From: Papio anubis
Lineage: Eukaryota; Chordata; Mammalia; Primates; Cercopithecidae
Direction of reading: 5' to 3'
NCBI RefSeq assembly: GCF_008728515.1
Contig: NC_044996.1
Span: 104,991,467-105,055,466 of the forward strand
Length of the DNA: 64,000 nt
A model generated the notes under the pieces. That model saw only the letters and a list, made by a program, of their open reading frames with translations. It did no database searches and was not told where the DNA came from. The translations under genes and the position numbers were made by a program. The stretch's first letter is position 1; every line of letters begins with the position of its first letter. Shown piece by piece: positions 56,840 to 64,000 of this stretch.

Positions 56840-57535
56840 TATCTTAGCCATCTTCACGTTGTATTAAGTATATTCATATTGTTGTGAAATAGATCTCCAG
56901 AACAGTTTCATCTTACAAAAATGAAAGTCTACCCATTGAACAACAGCTACCCATTTCCCTTCCCCCAAGCCTCTAGCAACCACCATTCCACTTTCTGTTT
57001 CTATGAGTTATTTGAATTCTTTAGATCCCTTGTATAAGTGGAATCATGCAGTATCTGTGTTTCTGTGCCTGGCTTATTTCACTAGCATAATGTTCTCAGG
57101 GTTCATCCATGTTGTTGCATATGATAGGATTTCCTTTGTTTCTATTTATTTTCTATGTTTAGCTAGTCAAGTGAAGCAGTGGGAGTGGAGACGGAACAAA
57201 GGAAACTGTAACTGGTTGTGATCAATTAGTTGTAAACACCACTGCACTCAGGACTGCGGATTTCCTTTGTTTTTAGGGCTCAACAAGATTGCATTCTATC
57301 TATATACCACATTTTGTGTATCTATTCATCTACTGATGGACCTTCTGGTTGCTTCTGCCTCTTGACTATTGTGAATACCGTTGCCATGAATATGAGTGTG
57401 CAAATGTCTTGTTGAGAACTTGCTTTCAATTCCTTAGAGTATATACCCAGAAATGGGATTGCTGGATCATTATTTTAAATGTTTTGAGGATCCTCCATGC
57501 TGTTTTCCATAGTGTTGGAAGCGGCAGTGTTTTCA
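56840..57535 (-). repeat. L1M 3' fragment hosting a Y3 RNA pseudogene
   Basis: Antisense L1M: TCCAGAACAGTTTCATCTTA, TATAAGTGGAATCATGCAGT, TCTACTGATGGACCTTCTGG, ATATACCCAGAAATGGGATTG, CTGTTTTCCATAGTG. The sequence is continuous once 57142-57272 is removed. Confidence 0.85.
57142..57257 (-). pseudogene. RNY3P: retroposed Y3 RNA (RNY3) pseudogene
   Basis: On the minus strand from 57257: a body reading GAGTGCAGTGGTGTTTACAA, CTAATTGATCACAACCAG, CTCCACTCCCACTGCTTCAC and CTTGACTAGC matches the Ro-associated small cytoplasmic Y3 RNA nearly throughout its ~100 bases. It is followed by an A-rich tail (57142-57160, AAACATAGAAAATAAATAG). The 15-bp duplication GGATTTCCTTTGTTT at 57127-57141 and 57258-57272 proves L1-type retroposition. 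The first bases (GCAGTCC in place of GGCTGGTCC) and one internal stretch are altered. No upstream Pol III promoter is expected, so it is presumably silent. Confidence 0.93.
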
Positions 57536-57607
57536 GTTGAACCTAGAGCAGGGTCACTTATAGAGTAAGGTAGTTGATCGTGGAGCTGTCTCCTTTAAAA
57601 TAGCTTT

Positions 57608-57915
57608 TTTGGCCAGGTGTGGTGGCTCATGCCTGTAATCCCAGCACTTTGGGAGGCTGAGGCAGGTGGATTGCTTGAACCCAGGAGTTTGAGACCAGCC
57701 TGGGCAATATGGCAAAACCCCATCTCTACTAAAAATACAAAAAATTAGCCAAGTGTGGTGGTGCATGCCTGTATTCCCAGCTACTCGGGAGGCTGAGGCA
57801 CAAGAATCACTTGAACCTGGGAGGTGGATGTTGCAGAGAGCTAAGATAGTGCCACTGCACTCCAGCCTGGGTGACACAGTGAGACTCTGTGTCAAAACAA
57901 AAACAAAACCAAAAA
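57608..57915 (+). repeat. Alu SINE
   Basis: Sense Alu from GGCCAGGTGTGGTGG with (AAAAC)n tail. Its start plus 75 bases of 5' flank recur at 58899-58993. Confidence 0.94.
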
Positions 57916-57934
57916 ACTTTGTTGTATGTGAAGA

Positions 57935-58100
57935 CAGTATGGAATAGTGGTTTGGAGAAGTTAGACAGAGCTGTGTTCAAATCACAGCTCCACGATCAAC
58001 TGGCTTTGTGCTTATCTATTTAGGCCATTATCTACTCAGCTGTGAAATGGGTAACAATAGTACCTTCCCTAACAGAGCTGTCATAAGGGCAAGAAAGTTG
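57935..58100 (+). repeat. MIR SINE
   Basis: GACAGAGCTGTGTTCAAATC, GTGAAATGGGTAACAATAGT and GCTGTCATAAGGGCAAG in MIR order. Confidence 0.75.
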
Positions 58101-58119
58101 TACAATCATTTTAATTTAA

Positions 58120-58345
58120 CAAATACATATTCAGTGCTTACTACCTGCCAGGCAGGCACTGTTAGAATCACTCCCCAAATATTGGCCCTCATAACAACCA
58201 AATGAAGTAGATGCTATTCTTTCTGATGAGGAAACTGAGGCACAGGGCAATTAAGTAACTTGTCCAAGCTCCCAGAGCTGGTAGCAGTAGTGCTGGGATT
58301 CCAGCCTAGGCCATCTGGCCGCAAGTCCACATTCACAACCATCTG
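58120..58345 (-). repeat. MIR SINE
   Basis: CAGTGCTTACTACCTGCCAG, GAGGAAACTGAGGCACAGGG, TGGGATTCCAGCCTAGGCCA form an antisense MIR, close to the previous sense MIR. Confidence 0.8.
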
Positions 58346-58681
58346 CTCTGCTGCTTCTCAGGGTAAGGCGGGAGCATGAAGGATGGGCAGGAGGTACTGA
58401 GGGGTGGGAGGCAGCAGGAGCCAGGCAAGGGAGGGGAGGTGATTTGCAACTACCTGGAGACTCTGCATGTCTGAGAATCCTTAGACACATGCTTTGGGCA
58501 CAAAGGCCTTATTTGGATATTGCAGAAGAGAACTTGGGGCTATTTGATGACACAGGCCTGCCATGGGGTAAGTGCTGGATGAATAAGAACTCTGGACAGC
58601 CTTATCCTCTCCTAACCCCTTCTGACTGCATCCTTCCTTTGAATTGCACATCTTTTGCAACAAGGTCAAAATCCAACTTCT
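58346..58681. other. no gene recognised
   Basis: About 335 bases. Nothing recognisable. Confidence 0.4.
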
Positions 58682-59081
58682 GGCCGGGCACAGTGGCACA
58701 CGCCTGTAATCCCAGCACTTTGGGAGGCTGAGGCGGGAGGATCACAAGGTCAGGAGTTCGAGACCAGCCTGACCAACATGGTGAAACCCCGTCTCTACTA
58801 AAAATACAAAAATTAGCCGGGCGTGGTGGGGCGTGCCTGTAATCCCAGCTACTCAGGAGGCTGAGGCAGGAGAATGGCTTGAATCCGGGAGACGGAGGTT
58901 TCAGCTGAACCTAGAGCAGGGTCACTTATAGAGTAAGGTACAGACACTCTGGTCTCCTTTAAAATAGCTTTTTTGGCCAGGTGTGGTGGCTCAAGCAGTG
59001 AGTTGAAATTGCGTCACTGCACCCCAGCCTGGGCAACAGAGCGAGACTCCGTCTCAAAAAAAAAAAAAAAAAAAAAAAAAT
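58682..59081 (+). repeat. Alu SINE with a copied-in 95-base insert
   Basis: Sense Alu (GGCCGGGCACAGTGGCAC) with A27 tail. Its right arm is interrupted at 58899-58993 by a copy of 57531-57629. Removing the insert restores GAGGTT-GCAGTGAGTTGAA. Confidence 0.94.
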
Positions 59082-60410
59082 TCAACTTCCTGCTTCTGCT
59101 GGGGTGCCTGGGAGGACCAGCTCCTTTTCCCAAGTGGCCCTCCAGATCCCACAACTCGCACCTCTATGAGTGGGATTGTTCCCGTACAGCCCAAGGGCAG
59201 GTGAGACCTGGGGACTCCCCTAGGACAGGGAGGGCAGTCTTCTCCCCAGAGCAACCCCTCATAATCATAACACCCATGGGGACCTTAGGGTTTGAGTCAG
59301 GTGGGATGTGGGCGTCAGAGAATCCCACCAGGGCTCATCTCAAATTGGGGCTCTGTGTGCACGCGCGCACTTGTGTGTGTGTGTTTGTGTGTGTGTGGAG
59401 GTATGTGTATGTAGGTGTGGCACCCACACCTCACCTGCACAGAAAACCAAGTCAACAAAATGCTCATTCTTCTCTTTTGAAGCTTCACAGGTCCCTCTCC
59501 TTCTGGAAAGTTTTACTGAGGACACATGTGGCGTTTCTGCCTCTGCTCCCCACCCCCAATGACAAGGGAAAACAAAGAAGATAAAAAGGGAAAGCAAGAG
59601 AAAGAGGGAAAAAAAGGAAAGACAGGGAAAGAAGGATCTCTTCCCTACTCTCCGCCAATAACCTTGACTTTCTGGGAGGTTGCCGCCATTGCTGCTTCTA
59701 GACCTTGTCTTCTCATCACTCTGATATTTCAATTCTCCAGAGCAAGGTCTGGGGCATCTTTCTGTGCATCTTAAGGCAAGATCCAGTAGACAGCCAGTGA
59801 GCAGAAAATAACTTGAGAACAAAAAAGTATGCTTTTAAAATTTGTTTTCTGAGCAGACTGATGATCAGGTAAACACTGTAAGCTTTCATGAGTGGGCAGA
59901 GAAACCAAATTAGAGAAAACACTCCTGCGCTCACCATGGATCTGTTCCCAACCTCCTCACCAATTCCTCCCACCCTCAAAATTAATTTCTTCTCAACAGT
60001 CAGCCCAAAGGAAGAACCTGAAGATCTCAGGAATGCGTGCTCTCAAAACAAGTTGTTTTTCATCTGAGAATTGGGGACTTTTGCTTGAAAAACAACCATC
60101 TATGGCATAAACAGAGCAATAGGATACGAGCATGTGGATGGGCCCATCAGGTGCTCTTCTTGAAGACAGCTACCTGCGGGGGAAGGCCATTCTGCTACAG
60201 TCAGTCTGAGCACACAGATATCCCCCCACACCCCCAGAAATGTCCAGGGACCTCTGGAAAGAATCTCTGAGGATTTTCAGATATGCCAGCCCCTCACTGC
60301 AAAAAGGGTCTCCTGACTTGAGCCACTCACCCAGGCTTGTCCTCTGTTCTACTCTGGTCACCTCCACACTGAGTTCCAGAGCCCTTCATCTTGGTCCTGG
60401 TCAAAACTGT
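59082..60410. other. no gene recognised; GT and GA simple tracts
   Basis: About 1.3 kb with a TG run at 59371-59397 and a purine-rich stretch at 59570-59635. Overlapping frames (for example 59340-59822 minus, 160 codons) lack domains. Confidence 0.4.
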
Positions 60411-60423
60411 TCCCTTACCTTTT

Positions 60424-60550
60424 TTGAAAAAATAGGGATGGGCTCTCACTATGTTACTCAGTCTGGTCTCAAGCTCCTGAGCTCAAGCAATCCTCCTGCT
60501 TTGGCCTCCTAAAGTGCTAGGATTACAGGCATGAGCCACCGCACCTGGCC
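60424..60550 (-). mobile_element. monomeric Alu (FLAM/FRAM-like) insertion
   Basis: A single antisense Alu arm, flanked by the perfect 13-bp duplication TCCCTTACCTTTT (60411-60423 and 60551-60563), so it inserted as a monomer and is not a later truncation. Confidence 0.9.
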
Positions 60551-60562
60551 TCCCTTACCTTT

Positions 60563-61395
60563 TGACCCAGCAATTCTTCTAGAAAGGTATTCTTCTGATA
60601 TACTTGCCCATATGCAGCAAGATCCATGCACAAGCCTGCCCATTACCACCTTGTTCATAAGAGCACAAAATTGAGAGCAACCTACATGCCCATCAGAAGA
60701 GGACTGGCTAAGTTTATCTGGCACACCCAGATTATGGAATAATACACAGTCCTTCAGTATGTGCTGGTAGGAAAAGATCTGTGAGCCATACTGCCAGCTG
60801 AAAAAAAGATGCAGAGAAGCGTGTGACTGTATTGTCGCTATCTTAGTTGGGTTTCCCCCAAAGCAGACCTTGAGACAAGGATTTCAGTGCAAGTCATTAT
60901 TTGGGAGGTGATCCAGGAAGCACAGTGAGGGAGTGGGGAAGTGATAGCACAGGGAGGAAAGCCAATAATGGCTGGGAAAAATGAGCCGGTTACCTCTGTG
61001 GACAACTGGGGCTCCATCCCATGGGGGCAGAACACATCTCAGAACTATGTCACTGAAGGACAAGGAAGCTGGGATATTTATCCACCAACTCCTGCCCCTC
61101 AGTGGTTGAGGGGCATCCATTCTCCGCCAATTCCAGTCAGCCCCAAGTGCAAGTGATCATGCTTCTTGGCCAGAGAGCATCCTCCTGCAGAGAGAGATAC
61201 AGGAAGAGGTAGGCTTTGAGTGATATGTCTGCAGGCACCTCTGGAGAAGGGTGGGGGTGATCCAGGGGATATGAACGGAGTACTACGCCATCTGCAGTGA
61301 TCCCATTTCTGTATCTGAAAAGTTTTAAAAATATATATATAGATATTATACATATGTTTGGAAAAATTCTAAGGGTGTGGGCCTAGAGGACTGGG
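60563..61395 (+). repeat. L1M fragment split by an unassigned element
   Basis: Sense L1M 3' part: TTTTGACCCAGCAATTCTTC, CCTACATGCCCATCAGAAGA, GATTATGGAATAATACACAG; continues at 61285 with GATCCCATTTCTGTATCTG. Confidence 0.75.
60844..61284 (+). mobile_element. unassigned interspersed element, best copy (about 440 bases)
   Basis: Interrupts an L1M cleanly, with CGCTATCT / CGCCATCT at the two junctions as a probable 8-bp duplication. Starts TAGTTGGGTTTCCCCCA and contains GAGACAAGGATTTCAGTGCA, GGGAGTGGGGAAGTGATAGC, GGACAACTGGGGCTCCATCC and CCAACTCCTGCCCCTCAGTG. At least five other partial copies are in this window. No coding frame. Could be a non-autonomous DNA element or a short LTR. I cannot name the family. 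Confidence 0.6.
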
Positions 61396-61451
61396 GCATA
61401 GTGAGGAGAGGTCTACTGAATTTGCATTAAACAAAAAAAAAAACTATATAA

Positions 61452-61690
61452 CTACATCCAAGCTGTGCAACATAGCAAGACTTCATCTCTACAAAAAAAA
61501 AAAAAAAAAAAAGAAAAAAGAAAAATTAGCCAGGCACTGTGGTGCATGCCTGTAGTCCCAGCTACTCAGGAGGCTGAGGCAAGAGGATTGCTTGAGCTCA
61601 AGAGTTCAAGGTTGCAGTGAGCTATGATTGCGCCATTACACTCCAGCCTAGGTGACAGAATGAGACTCTGTCTCTAAAAAAAGGAAAAAA
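61452..61690 (+). repeat. 5'-truncated Alu
   Basis: Sense Alu lacking the first about 70 bases. The mid A-run is expanded to about 20. Confidence 0.9.
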
Positions 61691-61873
61691 AATCCATATA
61701 TGATGTAAATAATTAAAAAACTGTTTAGTCATCTTAAAAGCTGCTCTCTCTATAGCTACTAAAGCCCCAACTTAATTGTTCTGCCCACCTTGAGTCTCTC
61801 CCAGGACCAAACGGTAATTCCTTGCATGTACCACGTCCTGTCTGAGCACCAGGTACAGTCCTATCCACTTTAT

Positions 61874-62189
61874 TTATTTATGTATCTATTTATTTATTTA
61901 CTTATTGAGATAGAATCTCACTCTGTTGCCCAGGTTAGTGTGCGGTGGTGCCATCCTGGCTCACTGCAACCTCCCCCTCCCAGGTTCAAGCAATTCTCAT
62001 GCCCCAGCCTCCCAAGTAGCTGGGACTACAGGCGTGAGCCACCGCGCCCGGCCAAAGTTTTGTATTTTTAGTAGTAACAGGGTTTCGCCAAGTTGGCCAA
62101 GCTGGTCTCGAACTCTTGACCTCAAGTGATCCACCTTTCTCGGCCTCCCAAAGTGCTGGGATTACAAGCATGAGCCAACCATCCCCGGC
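61874..62189 (-). repeat. Alu SINE
   Basis: Antisense Alu with (TTTA)n tail. CCTATCCACTTTAT duplicates at 61860 and 62190. Confidence 0.95.
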
Positions 62190-62203
62190 CCCTATCCACT
62201 TTA

Positions 62204-62583
62204 TATGCTCTGTCAAAGCCAAGCTCCATGACAGCCCTGCCAGGTGGAAACTAGGGTCCCAACTTGAGAGATGATAGGAAACTGACACTTAGAGAACATA
62301 ATATAACATGCTCAATGTCATACAATGGAAGTGTGGGTCCACGAGTGGAACCAGAATTTGAACGAAACCTGTCTCCTGAGCTTGTGCCTGCAGCCACGAT
62401 GATCTGTTTCCACAGCTTCTCCCCATTCTATCTTGGGGAAACCTTGAACTCTTCCTCAGGCTAATTTCCCCTTCCCACACGGAAATGGGTACTGAATGTA
62501 TTTTAGGAGCCTCTGGTCCCTTGTCAGCCTTTTCCAACCTATGTGCCCCAGACACAGTGGAGGAACAGTGCTGGGAGTGGAGC
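62204..62583. other. no gene recognised
   Basis: About 380 bases. GACACTTAGAGAACATAATA and ACCAGAATTTGAACGAAACC hint at a MIR-like relic but are not sufficient to call one. Confidence 0.35.
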
Positions 62584-62936
62584 TCATATGGTTTGGCTGT
62601 GTCCCTATCCAAGTCTCATCTTGAATTATAGCTCCCATAATTCCCATGTGTCATGGGAGGGACCCAGTAGGAGGTAATTGAATCATGGGGGCAGGTCTTT
62701 ACCTTGCTGTTCTGGTGATAGTGAATAAGTCTCACGAGATCTGATGGTTTTATAAAGGGGAGACGATCTCTTGCCTGCTGCAATATAAGACGTGACTTGG
62801 CTCCTCGTTTGCCTTTCGCCATAATTGTGAGGCCTCTCCGGCCATGTGGAACTGTGAGTCCATTAAACCTCTTTTCTTTATAAATTACCCAGTCTCGGGT
62901 CTGTCTTTATTAGCAGCGTGAGAACAGACTAATAGA
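62584..62936 (+). mobile_element. MaLR solo LTR (THE1/MST type)
   Basis: Starts TCATATGGTTTGGCTG and ends GACTAATAGA. Duplication GGAGC / GGAGT at 62579-62583 and 62937-62941. Family body intact (GGAGGTAATTGAATCATGGG; CCATTAAACCTCTTTTC). Confidence 0.93.
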
Positions 62937-62951
62937 GGAGTCATTAATCTC

Positions 62952-63421
62952 TGTTATGGGCTGAACTCTGTCTCCACCCAAAAAAACTATGTTGAAGTCC
63001 TAATCCCCAGGACCTCAGAATGTGACCTTATTTAGAAGCAGAGGCTCGATTATCTCTGTAATCAAGTTAAAATGAGGTCATTAGGGTGGTCCTGAATCCA
63101 GTAGGACTGGTGTCCTTAGAAAAAGGGGACAACTGGACAGAGAGACAGACATGTTCTGAAGGAGAATGCTACATGAAGATGCAGGCAGAGATCAGGGAGA
63201 TGCTTCTACAAGCCAAGGAATGCCAAAGATTGCCAGGAAACTACCAGAAGCTGGGAGAGAAACAGGGAACAGATTCTCCTCACAGCCCTTAGAAGAAACC
63301 AACCCTGCCAACACCTTGACCTTGGACTTCCAGCCTCCAGAACTGTGAAACAATACATTTCTGATGTTTATGCCACCCAGTTTATTGTATGTTGTCACTG
63401 CAGCCAGAGCAGACTAATACA
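62952..63421 (+). mobile_element. MLT1C/D-like MaLR solo LTR
   Basis: Starts TGTTATGGGCTGAACTC and ends CAGACTAATACA. Contains GAATGTGACCTTATTTAGAA, AAGCCAAGGAATGCCAAAG and TTCCAGCCTCCAGAACTGTG. Lies 15 bases after the previous LTR, same strand. Confidence 0.85.
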
Positions 63422-63799
63422 CTCTTTTCCAAGGCTGCCACTACCTTGTCGCTTTCCACTCTAGCATGTATTAGCCCTCAGTCGAGGCATCTAGGGAAAA
63501 AGGGAGGGGAAGCAGTTTTTACAGCAGTGGTTGTTCCCACCTTCACCTCCGACTTTTACCCCAGATGGACTGAAAAGTCTTGTTGCTGAGAAGAGGACAA
63601 CTAGAAACAGAACATCTAGCTCTGGCCAAAGGCTTCCAGAATCACATAGTAATTCTTCCTGTCTTTTGTGGTTGAATGAATGAATAAATGAGAGAATGAA
63701 TGAAACTATGTATCCCTAGTGCCTTCGGCCTTACTCTAAATAGAAGTTTCTCTGCTTATGAAATTTTGGCCCACAGACTTTGATAGAAAGTTAAACACT
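63422..63799. other. no gene recognised
   Basis: About 380 bases with a (GAAT)n-like run at 63673-63705 (GAATGAATGAATAAATGAGA). Confidence 0.4.
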
Positions 63800-64000
63800 G
63801 GCTGGGTGTGGTGTGCTCGCACCTGTAGTCCCAGCTATGCAGAAGGCTGAGGCAGGAGGATCGCTTGAGCATAGGATTTCGAGACCAGCCTGGGCAACAT
63901 AGCAAACCATCATCTCTGAAGAAAAAGAAAAAAGAAAGAAAGGAAAGAGAGAAGGAAGAAAAGAAGGCAAGGGAAGGGAAGGAAGGAGGATAATGGGCAA
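63800..64000 (+). repeat. Alu left monomer with purine-rich tail, reaching window end
   Basis: A single sense Alu arm (GGCTGGGTGTGGTGTGC to CATCATCTCTG), followed by (GAAA)/(GGAA) tract from 63920 on. Confidence 0.85.

Noticed and set aside
58973..59584. Longest open frame (203 codons, plus strand)
   Set aside because: Starts inside the Alu, reads through its A tail (poly-Lys) and a TG microsatellite. No domain; a chance frame.
61874..62189. Apparent fusion of two Alu heads (internal GCGTGAGCCACCGCGCCCGGCC)
   Set aside because: Both arms are in normal order. The head-like string between arms is explained by arm-to-arm conversion, and the outer duplication is single.

Overview
The window is nuclear DNA from a catarrhine primate. 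It is packed with Alu SINEs (about 45 copies or fragments), several of them AluY-grade, along with MIR, L2, L1, simian-type MaLR LTRs (THE1/MST and MLT1), ERV-L and hAT transposon fossils. Two nearly identical young Alus (5460-5789 and 11243-11549) carry a set of derived positions that I associate with Old World monkey AluYRa lineages (reading GGCTCAAGCCTG and ACTAGCCGGGCG in sense). A macaque, baboon or vervet-like genome is therefore more likely than human, but this rests on recall of diagnostic sites and was not searched.

I find no intact protein-coding gene and no exon I can defend. Most open frames are antisense or sense Alu readings. The window looks intergenic, or intronic within a long gene whose exons lie outside it. 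The genuine gene-derived sequences are dead copies: a processed RPS20 pseudogene (34610-35661, minus strand), a retroposed Y3 RNA pseudogene (57160-57257, minus strand), an ERV-L pol remnant with a 3' MLT2-like LTR (21524-26085, plus strand), a hAT transposase remnant inside a 1.54-kb element with recognisable terminal inverted repeats (26311-27851), and L1 ORF2 3' fragments.

Layout: 1-9 kb has Alus, an MLT1-like LTR, a small hAT element and the first young Alu. 9-20 kb has a MIR split by a MaLR LTR and an Alu, the second young Alu, an MLT1A-like LTR, a split MLT1-like LTR and a 5'-truncated L1 with a 14-bp target-site duplication. 20-28 kb is the ERV-L locus, itself hit by two Alus and a MaLR LTR, followed by the hAT element. 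28-36 kb has Alus, L1/L2 fragments and the deeply nested RPS20 locus. 36-52 kb is the most repeat-poor part, with a MER1-like element, a solo MaLR LTR, MIR/L2 relics, a perfect 22-bp hairpin and a 44-bp tandem duplication. 52-64 kb has MLT1 LTRs, CA and CTTT microsatellites, an L1M hosting the Y3 pseudogene, an Alu carrying a copied-in 95-bp segment, and a final pair of MaLR LTRs.

The features do not form a working genetic system. Their value is as a nested insertion record: MLT1 then RPS20 then MaLR/Alu; L1M then Y3; ERV-L then MaLR and Alu; MIR then MaLR and Alu.
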